In this document: positions 50,289 to 63,321 of the stretch, piece after piece
How the letters are laid out: each line of letters opens with the position of its first letter
How positions within the stretch are numbered: the stretch's first letter is position 1
Made by a program: the position numbers and the translations under genes
NCBI GenBank assembly: GCA_016192435.1
Contig: JACPUD010000057.1
Location: 20,072 to 84,071 of the forward strand
From: Rhodocyclales bacterium
GTDB taxonomy: Bacteria > Pseudomonadota > Gammaproteobacteria > Burkholderiales > Rhodocyclaceae
Length of the DNA stretch: 64,000 nucleotides
Direction: 5' to 3'
The notes under the pieces: model-generated
The model's input: only the letters and a program-made list of their open reading frames with translations
Told to the model about the DNA's origin: nothing
Databases searched by the model: none

Positions 50289-51722
50289 CTATTGGCGGAT
50301 GTCGCCCCCGACCATCGCGGCGGGCCTCACCCATTGGTCGAATTCCTCCGCCGTCAGGTAGCCCAGGGCCAGCGCCGCCGCGCGCAGGGTGCTGCCGTCG
50401 TGGTGGGCGCGCTTGGCGATCTCGGCCGCGCGGTCGTAGCCGATGTGCGGCGTCAGCGCGGTCACCAGCATCAGCGAGCGCTCCAGCAGTTCGGCGATGC
50501 GGCCGTGGTTGGCGACGATGCCGCGCACGCAGTGGGCCTCGAAGCTGCTCATGGCGTCGGTCAGCAGGCGCAGGCTTTGCATGAAATTGTGGGCGATCAG
50601 CGGCTTGAAGACATTCAGCTCGAAGTTGCCGGATGCGCCGCCGATGCCGATCGCGACGTCGTTGGCCATGACCTGGCAGCAGACCATGGTCAGCGCCTCG
50701 CATTGCGTCGGATTGACCTTGCCCGGCATGATCGAGCTGCCCGGCTCGTTTTCGGGGATGCTCAGTTCGCCGAGCCCCGAGCGCGGTCCCGAGGCCAGCC
50801 AGCGGATGTCGTTGGCGATTTTCATCAGCGCCACGGCCAGCGTCTTGAGGCCGCCATGCGCGGCGACCAGGCCGTCGTGAGCGGCCAGGGCGGCGAACTT
50901 GTTGGCGGCGCTGACGAAGGGCAGCCCGCTGCTGCCGGCCAGTTCCGCCGCGACGCGGGTGCCGAATTCCGCATGGGCATTGAGGCCGGTGCCGACGGCG
51001 GTGCCGCCGATCGCCAGCGGATAGAGCGAAGTCATGCTGCCGGCGATCACCGCCTCGGCATGGTCGAGCTGGGCGACGTAGCCGGAGAACTCCTGGCCCA
51101 GGGTCAGCGGCGTGGCGTCCTGCAAATGGGTGCGGCCGATCTTGACGATGCCGGCGAACGCCGCCGCCTGCGTCGCCAGCGTGGCGCGCAGGCAGGCCAG
51201 CGCCGGCAGCAGGCCGCGCACGATGCCGAGGCCGGCAGCCAGGTGCATCGCGGTGGGGAACACGTCGTTCGACGACTGGCCGAGATTGACCTCGTCGTTG
51301 GGATGCACGCGACGACCCGCGCCGCGCTTGCCGCCGAGCAGTTCCGAGGCGCGGTTGGCCAGCACCTCGTTCATGTTCATGTTGCTCTGGGTGCCGGAGC
51401 CGGTCTGCCACAGCGATAGCGGAAACTCCTGGTCGTGCCGGCCGAACAGCACTTCCTCGGCCGCCGCGGCGATCGCCTGCGCCTTGTCCGTGGGCAGCAG
51501 CCCCAGTTCGCCATTGACCAGCGCGCAGGCGGCCTTGACGGTGGCCAGCGCAAGCAGGATTTCTTCCGGCATGCGTTCGCTGGAGATGTCGAAGTGTTCC
51601 AGGGAGCGCTGCGTTTGCGCCCCCCAGAGCCGGTCGGCGGGAACTTCAATGGGGCCGAAGGAGTCTCTTTCGGTGCGCGTGGCGTTCATTGCTGCCGAAG
51701 TCGCTACGGGGAAAGCGGCCAT
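50289..51722 (-). CDS. fumC: Class II fumarate hydratase
   Basis: A 477-residue iron-independent fumarase that interconverts fumarate and malate in the TCA cycle. The family signature [15 protein letters not shown] is near residue 325, the N-terminal substrate segment has [14 protein letters not shown], and the catalytic region contains [14 protein letters not shown]. The length is normal with a short N-terminal extension. ATG 51722 has AGGAG seven bases upstream. It is divergent from acnA, so two TCA enzymes share a 154-bp promoter region. Confidence 0.97.
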   Translation of the reverse strand: MAAFPVATSAAMNATRTERDSFGPIEVPADRLWGAQTQRSLEHFDISSERMPEEILLALATVKAACALVNGELGLLPTDKAQAIAAAAEEVLFGRHDQEFPLSLWQTGSGTQSNMNMNEVLANRASELLGGKRGAGRRVHPNDEVNLGQSSNDVFPTAMHLAAGLGIVRGLLPALACLRATLATQAAAFAGIVKIGRTHLQDATPLTLGQEFSGYVAQLDHAEAVIAGSMTSLYPLAIGGTAVGTGLNAHAEFGTRVAAELAGSSGLPFVSAANKFAALAAHDGLVAAHGGLKTLAVALMKIANDIRWLASGPRSGLGELSIPENEPGSSIMPGKVNPTQCEALTMVCCQVMANDVAIGIGGASGNFELNVFKPLIAHNFMQSLRLLTDAMSSFEAHCVRGIVANHGRIAELLERSLMLVTALTPHIGYDRAAEIAKRAHHDGSTLRAAALALGYLTAEEFDQWVRPAAMVGGDIRQ

Positions 51723-51876
51723 GGGCGTTCTCCTGCGAAGTGGAGCCTTCCATCTTAGGCCGAATCGGTGCGACCGAGTGCGACGCCGGCAAGCGCCGGT
51801 GCTGCGGCGCAGAGTGGTCTATGCTGGTTTCCTTCGCCGGTCGATCGCATCGCGCGGAACCGCAACGGAGGCGACC

Positions 51877-54747
<2,871 letters not shown>

Positions 54748-54759
54748 TAGCATCGCCGG

Positions 54760-55416
54760 ATGAGTGATGAAGGCGCGCAGCCGGCGACGGTGATCCTGGT
54801 GCATGGCTTGTGGACCCCGGCCGCGGTGTTCCTGCCGCATGGCCGCTGGCTGCAAGGCCACGGCTACCGCACGCTGCGCTTCGGCTACCCGAGCGTGCGC
54901 GCCACGCTCTCGCAGAACGCACAGGCCCTGCGCCGCTGCATCGCCGCGACCGGCGCGAGCGAGATCCATCTGGTCGGCCACAGCCTCGGCGGCCTCGTCA
55001 TCCTCGACCTGCTGAGGCAGGACGCCGATCCGCGCCTGCGCCGGGTGGTCCTGCTCGGCACGCCCTGCCTCGACAGCCACTGCGCGCGGCGGCTGGCCGC
55101 CCTGCGCGGCATGCCCGCCCTGCTCGGACGCTCGATCGGCGAATGGCTGGCACGCGGACCCGCTGCCGCGGTGGCGCCCTGGCCTGCGGTGGGGGTGCTG
55201 GCCGGCACCCGCAGCCTCGGCCTGGGCCGCGTCGTGCCCGGCCTGCCGCGCCCCAACGACGGCGTGGTGAGCGTGGCGGAGACGCGCCTGCCCGGCGCCG
55301 CGGACTTCATCGCGCTGCCCGTGGCGCACTCGGAAATGCTGGTCTCGCGGCGCTGCGCCGGACAGATCGCGGCCTTCCTCGACACCGGGCATTTTCGTCA
55401 CCATGAACCGGTTTAG
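54760..55416 (+). CDS. Alpha/beta hydrolase (lipase-like)
   Basis: A 218-residue serine hydrolase. The oxyanion segment is VILVHGLWTPAAVF near residue 8, and the nucleophile elbow is GHSLGG near 70. The C-terminal PNDGVVSVAETRLPGA and VAHSEM regions provide candidate aspartate and histidine. It resembles small esterases and lipases; the substrate is unknown. It starts 12 bases after acnA, and its end overlaps the next gene by 14 bases, so it is probably co-transcribed with both. Confidence 0.85.
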   Translation: MSDEGAQPATVILVHGLWTPAAVFLPHGRWLQGHGYRTLRFGYPSVRATLSQNAQALRRCIAATGASEIHLVGHSLGGLVILDLLRQDADPRLRRVVLLGTPCLDSHCARRLAALRGMPALLGRSIGEWLARGPAAAVAPWPAVGVLAGTRSLGLGRVVPGLPRPNDGVVSVAETRLPGAADFIALPVAHSEMLVSRRCAGQIAAFLDTGHFRHHEPV

Positions 55417-56527
55417 GAATTCGCTGCTGCCACTGCTGCTGGCGCTGGCCATGGCGCTGACCGGCTGCGGCAACATCGCCTACTACGCCCAGGCGGTGGG
55501 CGGCCATTTCGAGCTGATGCGTGCGGCGCAGCCGATCAGCGAGCTGGTCGCCAGGCCCGCCGGCGATCCGCAACTCGGCAGGCAACTGGCGGAGGTGGCG
55601 GCGATACGCGACTTCGCCAGCCGCGAGCTGGGCCTGCCCGACAACAACAGCTATCGCAGCTACGCCGACCTCGGCCGCCCCTACGTGGTGTGGAACGTCT
55701 TCGCCGCGCCCGAGCTGTCGCTGGCAGCCAAGCAATGGTGCGTGCTGCTGGTCGGCTGCGTGAACTACCGCGGCTACTACGGGCAAAAGGATGCCGAGCG
55801 CCTCGCCGCGGAACTGCGTGCGGAGGGTTACGACACCTTCGTCGGCGGCGTTGCGGCCTATTCGACGCTCGGCTACTTCGACGATCCGGTGCTCAACACC
55901 TTCATGCGCCGCGGCACGCTGGAAGTCGCGCGCATCGTGTTTCACGAGCTGGCGCACCAACTGGTCTACGTCAAGGACGACACCGCCTTCAACGAATCCT
56001 TCGCCACGGTGGTCGAAGACGAAGGTATGCGGCGCTGGACCGCGGCCCAGGCCACGCCCGCGCAAAGCGCCGCCTTCGCGGCGCAGCGGCTGCGCCGTGC
56101 GGATTTCACCCGACTGCTGCAGGATTACCGCGAGCGGGCGCGCGAGCTGTATGCAAGCGGGGGCGCCGCGGAAGCTCAGCGCCGCGCCAAGGGCGAACTG
56201 TTCGCCGCCCTGCGCCGCGATTACGCGGCGATGAAGGCCGGCTGGGGCGGCCATGCCGGCTACGACAGGATCATCGGCGCGGATTTCAACAACGCCGGGC
56301 TGGTCGCCTTCGGGCTCTACAGCGAACTGGTGCCGGCCTTCGCGGCCCTGCTCGCCGCGGAGCAGCACGACCTGCCGCGCTTCTACCGGCGTGTGGGCGC
56401 CCTCGCGGCGCTGGCCAAGGATGCCCGGCGCTGCGCGCTGGCCGGGCTGCTGCCGCCCGCCGCTGCCGGCGCCGCGGCGCGCGACTGCCCGGCCATCCCT
56501 GGCCAGCCCGGCGCCGACCGATGGTAG
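55403..56527 (+). CDS. Putative zinc aminopeptidase lipoprotein
   Basis: A 374-residue protein with a lipobox (LAMALTGCGNIAYY, cysteine 22) and a zincin motif HELAHQ near residue 192, with a following FNESFATVVEDEG segment that supplies the third ligand. It matches the predicted aminopeptidase family PF10023, which resembles M61/M1-type enzymes. It would act on the periplasmic side of a membrane. The start overlaps the hydrolase gene upstream. Confidence 0.87.
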   Translation: MNRFRNSLLPLLLALAMALTGCGNIAYYAQAVGGHFELMRAAQPISELVARPAGDPQLGRQLAEVAAIRDFASRELGLPDNNSYRSYADLGRPYVVWNVFAAPELSLAAKQWCVLLVGCVNYRGYYGQKDAERLAAELRAEGYDTFVGGVAAYSTLGYFDDPVLNTFMRRGTLEVARIVFHELAHQLVYVKDDTAFNESFATVVEDEGMRRWTAAQATPAQSAAFAAQRLRRADFTRLLQDYRERARELYASGGAAEAQRRAKGELFAALRRDYAAMKAGWGGHAGYDRIIGADFNNAGLVAFGLYSELVPAFAALLAAEQHDLPRFYRRVGALAALAKDARRCALAGLLPPAAAGAAARDCPAIPGQPGADRW

Positions 56528-56560
56528 GCTGACGGCATCCCTTTCCGGCGAGCGACGACC

Positions 56561-57685
56561 ATGAGCAAATACATCGGCATTCTTACCGCGGGCGGCGACA
56601 GCCCGGGCCTCAACGCGGCGATCCGCGGCGTCGGCAAGGCGCTGCTGGGGCATTACGGCATGCACGTCGTCGGATTTCGCGACGGCTTTCGCGGCCTCAT
56701 GGAAAACCGCACGGCGACGCTCGACGGCGGCCAGCTCTCGGGCATCCTGACCGTCGGCGGCACCATCCTCGGCACCAGCCGCGACAAGCCGCACAAGATG
56801 CCGGTGGCCGGCAAGATCGTGAACATGCTCGACACCATCGCCGACAACTACCGCGCCAACCGCCTCGACTGCCTGGTCTGCCTGGGCGGCGGCGGCACCG
56901 TGAAGAATGCCCTGCGCCTCAAGCAACTGGGCCTGAACGTCATCACGCTGCCGAAAACCATCGACAACGACGTCGCCGGCACCGACGTCACCTTCGGCTT
57001 CGATACCGCGCTGGGCATCGCCACCGAGGCCATCGACCGCCTGCACAGCACGGCGCACAGCCACCATCGCATCATCGTGGTCGAGATCATGGGCCACCGC
57101 GCCGGCTGGCTGGCGCTGGGCGCCGGCATCGCCGGTGGCGCCGACGTGATCCTGATTCCCGAAATTCCCTACGACGTCGACAGCGTGGCCCAGGCCATCC
57201 GCGCCCGCGCGCGTGGCGGCAAGCCCTTCTCCATCGTCGCCGTGGCCGAAGGTGCGATCTCGCGCCAGGATCTGGCCGCGATCGCCGCCGCCCGCTCCGC
57301 GGGCAGGAAAGCGGCGAAGCAGAAGGACGCGCGCAAGGCCGACGATACGCAGGCCGATGCCGCGGAACTGCTCTATGCCGATCGCACGCTGCGCCTGGCC
57401 AAGCGCCTGGAAGCCCTGACCGGCCTCGAAGCCCGCGTCACCATTCTCGGCCACGTGCAGCGCGGCGGCGCTCCCTCGGCCGCCGACCGCCTGCTGGCGA
57501 CCCGCCTCGGCACGGCCTGCGCCGACCTGATCGCCAAGGGCACTTACGGCGTCATGGTGGCGGCCAAGGGCGAGGACACCCAGCCGGTCAGGCTCGAAGA
57601 CGTCGCCGGCAAGGTCAAGACCGTGCCGCTCAAGCACCCGTGGATCGGCAGTGCGCGCCGGGTCGGCACCAACTTCGGCGACTGA
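56561..57685 (+). CDS. pfkA: 6-phosphofructokinase
   Basis: A 374-residue glycolytic enzyme that phosphorylates fructose 6-phosphate. It has [18 protein letters not shown] at the start, GGGGT near residue 111, PKTIDND at the catalytic aspartate and MGHRAGW later. The phosphoryl-donor positions are mixed: glycine at the residue equivalent to E. coli G104 (ATP type) but lysine in PKTIDND (common in PPi enzymes), and the preceding GGDG aspartate is glycine. The donor, ATP or PPi, cannot be settled from sequence. It has an inserted charged loop ([14 protein letters not shown]). Confidence 0.92.
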   Translation: MSKYIGILTAGGDSPGLNAAIRGVGKALLGHYGMHVVGFRDGFRGLMENRTATLDGGQLSGILTVGGTILGTSRDKPHKMPVAGKIVNMLDTIADNYRANRLDCLVCLGGGGTVKNALRLKQLGLNVITLPKTIDNDVAGTDVTFGFDTALGIATEAIDRLHSTAHSHHRIIVVEIMGHRAGWLALGAGIAGGADVILIPEIPYDVDSVAQAIRARARGGKPFSIVAVAEGAISRQDLAAIAAARSAGRKAAKQKDARKADDTQADAAELLYADRTLRLAKRLEALTGLEARVTILGHVQRGGAPSAADRLLATRLGTACADLIAKGTYGVMVAAKGEDTQPVRLEDVAGKVKTVPLKHPWIGSARRVGTNFGD

Positions 57686-57704
57686 GCGACCAACATCGGT
57701 CGTG

Positions 57705-57720
57705 TGTCTGCTGGCGCACA
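57705..57720 (+). promoter_or_regulatory. Palindromic activator site, CAP-domain gene
   Basis: TGTCTG-CTGG-CGCACA, with outer GGTC/GACC. TAAGCT begins 21 bases after it (57741-57746), one base closer than in other copies, predicting a start near 57753. Confidence 0.65.
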
Positions 57721-57810
57721 GACCCTGCGCGGTGCGAGGATAAGCTGAAGCGGCCGCCACTTCGTGGTCCATCCGGGTAATCCGCGCCGTCTGCGGAGCC
57801 GACCGAGCTT

Positions 57811-58650
57811 ATGTGCATCATGCGCCTGCCCATTCTTTCCTGCCTGCTGTTGCTTGTCGTGGCTTTCGACGCGGCGGCGAGCGACGTTTATCGCACGATC
57901 AACCGTTTGCGCCAGGGTCAGGGCAGTTGCGAGGCGCAAGGCCTGGCGCCGCTCAAACGCCAGGCGGCGCTAGACCGCGTCGGCCGCGATCTGGCGCGCG
58001 GCAGCGAGCTGGAACACAGCCTGGAGGCGGCCCGCTATCGGGCGACGCGGGCCAAATCCTTAAAATTCGGCGGCAAGGGCATTGCCGCAAAAATGAAGGG
58101 GCTGCTGGCAAGACCGGACTACTGCGACAAATGGCAGGATGCCGCGATGACGGACATCGGCATTTACCAGGATGCGCGCCAGGTCTGGATCGTGCTCGCG
58201 GCGCCGTTCGCGCCTGCGGCGGCGCTGGACGCGGACGCCGGAGCGCGCGTGCTGGAGCTGGTCAATCAGGCGCGCGGCACGCGGCGCCACTGCGGCGACA
58301 CGGCGTTCAAGGCGGCACCGCCGCTGCGCTGGAACCGGACGCTGGCGCAAGCCGCGCAGCGCCATGCCGACGACATGGCGCGGCTCGACTTCATCAGCCA
58401 CGACGGGCGCGACGGTTCCACCGCGGCGCAGCGCATCGAGCGCGCAGGCTACTGCTACCGCGCCATGGGCGAAAACATCGCCGGCGGCCAAACCCGGCCC
58501 GAGGATGCGGTGGCGGGCTGGCTAGCCAGCCCCGAACATTGCGCCAATCTGATGAATTCGGCATTCACCGAAATGGGCGTCGCCGTCGCGGTGAATCGCA
58601 GGAGCAAGATGGGCGTGTATTGGACGCTGGAGTTCGGCACGCCGCGCTGA
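57811..58650 (+). CDS. Exported CAP/SCP-domain protein
   Basis: A 279-residue protein with a signal peptide (LLLLVVAFDAAASDV). An N-terminal domain of about 110 residues with paired cysteines (GSCEAQ, PDYCDK) comes first, then a CAP domain with LVNQARG, HADDMARLDFISHDG, GENIAGG and a final YWTLEFG strand. Four cysteines in the CAP part probably form disulfides. Bacterial CAP proteins bind lipids or glycans or act as proteases; the role here is unknown. ATG 57820 is an alternative start. The activator site is at 57705. Confidence 0.85.
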   Translation: MCIMRLPILSCLLLLVVAFDAAASDVYRTINRLRQGQGSCEAQGLAPLKRQAALDRVGRDLARGSELEHSLEAARYRATRAKSLKFGGKGIAAKMKGLLARPDYCDKWQDAAMTDIGIYQDARQVWIVLAAPFAPAAALDADAGARVLELVNQARGTRRHCGDTAFKAAPPLRWNRTLAQAAQRHADDMARLDFISHDGRDGSTAAQRIERAGYCYRAMGENIAGGQTRPEDAVAGWLASPEHCANLMNSAFTEMGVAVAVNRRSKMGVYWTLEFGTPR

Positions 58651-58762
58651 GCCGGGGTTGCGCCGGGCGGCGGCAGGTGGTGCGGGCGCGGCGGCGAAGA
58701 TCGCACGGGCTCTGCAATAATGCCGGACACTTGATCAATGGTTCCGAGCGCCGGCAATCGAC

Positions 58763-60127
58763 ATGACATGGCTCAAACGCATCCTGATGGCGCTGGCGGT
58801 GCTGATCGCACTGGCGGCGGCATTGCCGTTTTTGATCCCGCTCGACCACTATATCCCGCGTCTCGAAGCGGCAGCTTCGGCCCGGCTCAGGCAGCCGGTG
58901 TCGATCGCGAGCATGCGCTTTGGGGCGCTGCCGCTGCCGCATGTCACGCTCGGCGGCATCGCGATCGGCAAGGGCGACGAGCTCAGGCTGGGCAGCGTGA
59001 CGGTGACCCCGGTGCTGCTGTCGCTGCTGCAATCGACACCGGTCATCGGCAGCATCGAGATCGATGCGGCGGTCGCGACGCGCAAGGCGATCGACATGCT
59101 GCTGGCCCTGGCCAAAGCCGACCCCGCACAGCCGCCGCAGGCGGCGACGCTGCGCATCCTGCGCATCCGTCTCGACCAGGCCGTGCTCCGGTTGGACAAG
59201 ACCGACTTCGGTCCCTTCGATGCGCAACTGGCGCTGGACCACGAGGGCCGGCCGGCCGACGCGGCGGTGAGCACCCGCGACGGCAAGTTTACGGCGCTGA
59301 TCAAGCCCGACGGCGCGAACTACCTGATCGAGGTCGGCGCCCGGGCCTGGACCCTGCCTGCCGCACCGGCGCTGCTGTTCGACGAACTGAACATCAAGGG
59401 CGTGGCCAGCCGCAACGACTTGCGGCTGGATGCCATCGACGCCCGCCTGTACGGCGGCACGGCCACCGGCAAGATGGCCATCGACTGGCGCAAAGGCCTG
59501 CGCGTTAACGGCGCTCTCGACATCGCCGAACTGGAGCTGCGCCAGGTCGCCGCCATGCTTTCGCCGGGCGCCCGCGTCAGCGGCAGGCTCAGCGCGCAGC
59601 CGAGCTTCTCCGCCGCGGCGCCCGGCGCCGGCCAACTGGCGCATGGCTTGCGCCTGGAAAGCGATTTCAGGGTGCGCGACGGCGTGCTGCATGGCGTCGA
59701 TATCCAGCAGGCCGCGACGCGCCTGATCAAGCAGGGCAGCAGCGGCGGCGAAACGCGTTTCGAGCATTTGTCCGGGCACCTGCAGGTCGCGCAGGGCAGC
59801 CGCCACTTCACGCAACTGAAGATCGCCTCGGGCGTGCTGGCCGCCGACGGCAGGGTCAGCATCACGCCCGAGAAGGCGCTGTCGGGGCGCATCCATGCCG
59901 AGGTCAAGGCGGTGGGCACCAGCGCCAGGGTGCCGCTCAACGTCGGCGGCACGCTCGGTCTCCCGCTGCTCTATCCGACCGGCGCCACCGTGGCCGGCGC
60001 CGCGGTCGGCACCGCCCTCATGGGCCCCGGCTTCGGCACCTCGGTGGGGGCAAAGGTCGGCGGCTGGGCCGAAGGCCTGTTCGAAACCAAGCCGACGCAA
60101 ACGCCAAAGCAGACACCAAAGCGATAG
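58763..60127 (+). CDS. AsmA-family membrane-anchored protein
   Basis: A 454-residue protein with one N-terminal membrane helix (residues 5-25) and the AsmA start pattern (LDHYIPRLEAAASARLRQPV). It then has repeated beta strands of the bridge-like lipid transfer type and an AsmA C-terminal region (DGVLHGVDIQQAATRL, FEHLSGHLQV). AsmA-like proteins help move phospholipid to the outer membrane or affect porin assembly. It is shorter than full AsmA (about 600). The C-terminus is a Thr/Pro/Lys tail. It is monocistronic. Confidence 0.87.
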   Translation: MTWLKRILMALAVLIALAAALPFLIPLDHYIPRLEAAASARLRQPVSIASMRFGALPLPHVTLGGIAIGKGDELRLGSVTVTPVLLSLLQSTPVIGSIEIDAAVATRKAIDMLLALAKADPAQPPQAATLRILRIRLDQAVLRLDKTDFGPFDAQLALDHEGRPADAAVSTRDGKFTALIKPDGANYLIEVGARAWTLPAAPALLFDELNIKGVASRNDLRLDAIDARLYGGTATGKMAIDWRKGLRVNGALDIAELELRQVAAMLSPGARVSGRLSAQPSFSAAAPGAGQLAHGLRLESDFRVRDGVLHGVDIQQAATRLIKQGSSGGETRFEHLSGHLQVAQGSRHFTQLKIASGVLAADGRVSITPEKALSGRIHAEVKAVGTSARVPLNVGGTLGLPLLYPTGATVAGAAVGTALMGPGFGTSVGAKVGGWAEGLFETKPTQTPKQTPKR

Positions 60128-60149
60128 GGGTATCCGGCGCCCTGCCGCA

Positions 60150-60164
60150 AGAGTTGGCGCTGGC
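60150..60164 (-). repeat. Dispersed repeat, copy 7
   Basis: Minus-strand GCCAGCGCCAACTCT, exact consensus, preceded by GCGCCGTGCC. TGCCGC and GCGGCA on either side form a 6-bp stem. It lies between the convergent asmA-like and solute-binding protein genes. Confidence 0.7.
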
Positions 60165-60268
60165 GGCACGGCGCGGACGTGTGCCTGGAGCACGGGTCAC
60201 GGGTGCAAAGACCATCGAAAGCAGATCGAGCCGACGCCATGGCAGGCCTTCGGCCAGCCATGGCAAGC

Positions 60269-61165
60269 TCAGATGCCGGTGTCGTTGGGGTTCGCCAGCA
60301 ATTCCCGCAGCATGTTGCTCATGGGAATTTGCAGATTGACGTTGTTCGGCGGAATCGGCGACAGGAACCACTTGGCATAAAGCTTTTCCACTTCGCCGCC
60401 TTTCATCATTGCCCGCAAGGTGTCATCCACCAGCTTCTTGAATTCCGGATCGTCCTTGCGCAGGACGATGCCATAGGGTTCGAAACCGAAGTTTTCCTCC
60501 AGCAGCTTCAGCTTGGCGGCGTCCGGCGACACCGCCAGCAGACCCGCCAGCAGCGCATCGTCGAGCACGAAGGCATCGGCCTGGCGCGACAGCACCAGGG
60601 ACAGGGATTCGGCATGCGACCTGGCGGACTTGGCCCGCACCGCCGCGTTGCGCGTGCTCATCACCGCCCCGACGACGCGCTCGGTGGTGGTGCCGGCCGT
60701 GGTCACCACCACCTTGCCGTTGAGGTCGATGATGCGCTCGATGCCGGTATCCCGGCGCGTCAGGGCCTTGACGCCGGAGACGAAGCTGGTGAGGCCGAAC
60801 GCAACCGACTGCTGGCGTATCTTGGTGTTGGTGGTCGAGCCGCATTCGAGATCGATGACCCCGGTCATCAGCATCAGCAGGCGCGAGGAACTGGTGACCG
60901 GGACCCGCACCACCTTCAGGGCCGGGTCGCCCAGCCGGGTCCTGACCGCATCGACGATCCGATCGCACAGGTCCACCGAGTAGCCGACCGCGGCGCCGCC
61001 CACCATGTAGGAAAACGGAATCGAGGCTTCGCGATGGCCGACGTAGATGGCGCCGTACTCGCGAATCTTTTCCAGGCTGGAGCGGGTCTCGCCCTGTGCC
61101 AGTACCGCGGGCGCGGCAAGGAGCAGCGCGCACAGGGCGCAGAGCAGGCGTCCCCAGGCTTTCAC
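60269..61165 (-). CDS. Solute-binding protein (family 3), GTG start
   Basis: A 298-residue periplasmic protein with a signal peptide (LLCALCALLLAAPAVLAQGE) and the amino-acid-type binding fold (EYGAIYVGHREASIPFSYMV near residue 38, GYSVDLCDRIVDAV next, and a C-terminal LDDTLRAMMKGGEVEKLYAKW-like helix). No ABC permease or ATPase is nearby. The GTG at 61163-61165 overlaps the TolC stop (GTGA), so it is translated with the channel. This suggests a role other than plain nutrient uptake, perhaps ligand sensing for the adhesin export locus. Confidence 0.85.
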   Translation of the reverse strand: MKAWGRLLCALCALLLAAPAVLAQGETRSSLEKIREYGAIYVGHREASIPFSYMVGGAAVGYSVDLCDRIVDAVRTRLGDPALKVVRVPVTSSSRLLMLMTGVIDLECGSTTNTKIRQQSVAFGLTSFVSGVKALTRRDTGIERIIDLNGKVVVTTAGTTTERVVGAVMSTRNAAVRAKSARSHAESLSLVLSRQADAFVLDDALLAGLLAVSPDAAKLKLLEENFGFEPYGIVLRKDDPEFKKLVDDTLRAMMKGGEVEKLYAKWFLSPIPPNNVNLQIPMSNMLRELLANPNDTGI

Positions 61166-63213
61166 TTTTCCGCCTTTCGCCGGCTGGCGGCGCTTGCCGC
61201 GAGCGGGCGCGCGGTTTCCTGCTGGATCAGCCACTGGCCGCCCAGCCTGACCCACTTCAGCACCTTGCGGGTTCTGTCGCTGTAGCTGTCGGAACGGTAG
61301 TGCTGCTCGAATTCGGCAATCGCGACGTCATTTGCCACGTCCTTCAGTCGGAAATTGCGGATCTCGACGGCGACCTGTGCCGGCCGGGACAAGCGCTGCT
61401 GCCGCTGCTTCGCCCAACCGTCGCGGCTCGATCCGTCCGCCGGGACGAACGAAGGCGCGTAGAAATCCGCATAGGCCGTAAAGGCCTGGGCCGACCAGGC
61501 GGCTGCCCAGGCCTTGACCCGCTCGGCCAGCAGCTCGCGCTGCGCCTGCCGGGGCTGCACGGATTTGGCGCCGGGCAGCGGGTCGGCGCCAGCCGGCGCC
61601 AGGGGCGGCATCTCCGCCGAGGATGGCGCGGGCATCGCGACGGTGCCGGAGGCAGACGGCGCCGGCAGTTTGGCGGCTGCCGTGGCCGCCGCGGGGCGCG
61701 GCGTCGGGGCAGGCGCAGGCGGCGGCGCCGAGCTCGACGGGCCGGGCAGCGTCGCCGGGGCCGTGTCGGCAGCCGGCCGGGATGCCTCCATCAGCATCAT
61801 CGCTCGTGCCGTCAGGGCTTCGAGATCGACCAGATAGCTGCCCGCGGCTTGCGGCGGACAGATCTCGGATTCGACGATGGCCGCCAGCTCATCGGGTTGC
61901 GGCTTGTCCTGCTCGTCGATCCGCTTCAAACCGAGAAATTCGAGCAGGCGCCCGATGCCTGCCTGGGTGCGCAGATAGGCCAGTGCCAGATCCATGTCGG
62001 CATTGACGGCGGTGCGGCGGGCGTTGAGCAGTTCGTTCTCGGTGTCGAGCAAGTCGAGCAGCGAGCGCTGCCCGATGTTGAACTGGGCCTTGTAGGCGTC
62101 CCGCGTCTTTTCGATCGAACCGACCTGCAGATCGAGGTTGGACAACTGGGCTCGCAAGCGCACCACGTCGTTGTAGGCGATCGACAGCGTCTGGCGCAGG
62201 TCCCGGCAGGATTTTTCGCGCAGGTCCATGGCCAGGTTCTTGCGCTCGGCATAGACGCGCTGGCGCGCCATGTCGGCGCCGCCGTTGAACAGGTTGTAGC
62301 TGAGAACGACTTCGGCGACATTGTTCTGGCGCGTTCCGGTCACGCCCTGGTAGTTGCCGATACTCTCGTTGCGCATGCGCAGATCGAGCTTGGGGTGAAA
62401 CGCGCTGCGGCGCAATTCGATATCGTGCTGCGCGGATTCGACATTTTCCACCGCGGCGCGCAGCGCCGGATTCTGGCGCAAGGCCAGGCGCAAGGAGTCC
62501 GCTTCGCTGACCGGGTAATCGGCGGCGAGGCCCGCCGGACCGAACAGCACGGCCGGCGGCGGCTCGCCGACCAGACGCTGGAAGCGCGCCATCACGTCGT
62601 GCAGATTCGCCGCTTCGGTATTCAGATTCAATTCGGCCAGGGCCAGGCGGCTCGCGGCGTGTTCCACATCGACCCGCCGCCCCGCTCCCGCCTGCGCGCG
62701 GCGCAGCAGTTGCTCATAGCTGGCGCGGTGTTCGATGTAGTTGTTCTCGGCCAGGTACATCAGCAGCCGATAGCGCATGACGTCGTAGTAGGCGCGCCCC
62801 GCCTCCAGTGCGGCGTTTTCCGCGGCATCGAGCAATTCGAAATAGCGAGTCAGGCGCGCCTTGTCCAGGCGCCTGACGTCGCTCGCCGTGGCGAAGCCGT
62901 CGTACAGCATCTGGTTCAGCGTCAGCGTATAGCCGTTGCGGCTGTATTCGCGATCGGCGACGCCCGGCTGCCGGAGCGTCTCCCTGCCCAGTCCGGTGGT
63001 GTAGTCGAGCTTCGGATAGAAAGCGGCGCGCGCCATATCGACTTCGCCGGCGGCCGACTTGAAGGCATGCCACTTCGACAAGACCTCGGGGTTGGTGAGC
63101 ACAACCTTCTGCGCCACCTCCTGCAGGGTCAGATGGGCGGCCGCCTGCGCTGCGCCACCGCGCAGGAAGAGCGAAGCGATTCCCAACAGCAAGGCCTGCC
63201 GCGAAACTCCCAT
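61162..63213 (-). CDS. TolC-family outer-membrane channel with C-terminal NTF2-like domain
   Basis: A protein of about 683 residues from ATG 63213 (MGVSRQALLLGIASLFLRGG, a signal peptide); ATGs at 63264 and 63270 would add about 18 residues. It has two TolC repeats (residues about 28-435: LTLQEVAQKVVLTNPEVLSK, SLRLALRQNPALRAAVENV, FNIGQRSLLDLLDTENEL). A Pro/Ala/Ser linker (about 500-555) follows, then a Cds6-like NTF2 domain (ERVKAWAAAWSAQAFTAYAD to KWVRLGGQWLIQQE). It would be the outer-membrane exit of a type I secretion system. LapG lies divergent beside it, so the cargo is probably a LapA-like adhesin. No inner-membrane ABC partner is in the window. Confidence 0.88.
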   Translation of the reverse strand: MGVSRQALLLGIASLFLRGGAAQAAAHLTLQEVAQKVVLTNPEVLSKWHAFKSAAGEVDMARAAFYPKLDYTTGLGRETLRQPGVADREYSRNGYTLTLNQMLYDGFATASDVRRLDKARLTRYFELLDAAENAALEAGRAYYDVMRYRLLMYLAENNYIEHRASYEQLLRRAQAGAGRRVDVEHAASRLALAELNLNTEAANLHDVMARFQRLVGEPPPAVLFGPAGLAADYPVSEADSLRLALRQNPALRAAVENVESAQHDIELRRSAFHPKLDLRMRNESIGNYQGVTGTRQNNVAEVVLSYNLFNGGADMARQRVYAERKNLAMDLREKSCRDLRQTLSIAYNDVVRLRAQLSNLDLQVGSIEKTRDAYKAQFNIGQRSLLDLLDTENELLNARRTAVNADMDLALAYLRTQAGIGRLLEFLGLKRIDEQDKPQPDELAAIVESEICPPQAAGSYLVDLEALTARAMMLMEASRPAADTAPATLPGPSSSAPPPAPAPTPRPAAATAAAKLPAPSASGTVAMPAPSSAEMPPLAPAGADPLPGAKSVQPRQAQRELLAERVKAWAAAWSAQAFTAYADFYAPSFVPADGSSRDGWAKQRQQRLSRPAQVAVEIRNFRLKDVANDVAIAEFEQHYRSDSYSDRTRKVLKWVRLGGQWLIQQETARPLAASAASRRKAEK

Positions 63214-63321
63214 CCGGTTGGTCACAATCCGATTGTTTGATTGAAGACGTGCGATTATATTCATTGTCATCTATCTCGCACCGCCACGATCATAGCCCGC
63301 AAAACCGCCCATTTCCGCTTC

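Noticed and set aside
51800..51830. Promoter TATGCT upstream of acnA as a member of the activator set
   Set aside because: No TGTGCG-type palindrome lies at the matching distance, and no -35 is visible.
58651..58762. CGCACG half-site upstream of the AsmA-like gene
   Set aside because: No matching second arm, and no -10 hexamer at the class II distance.
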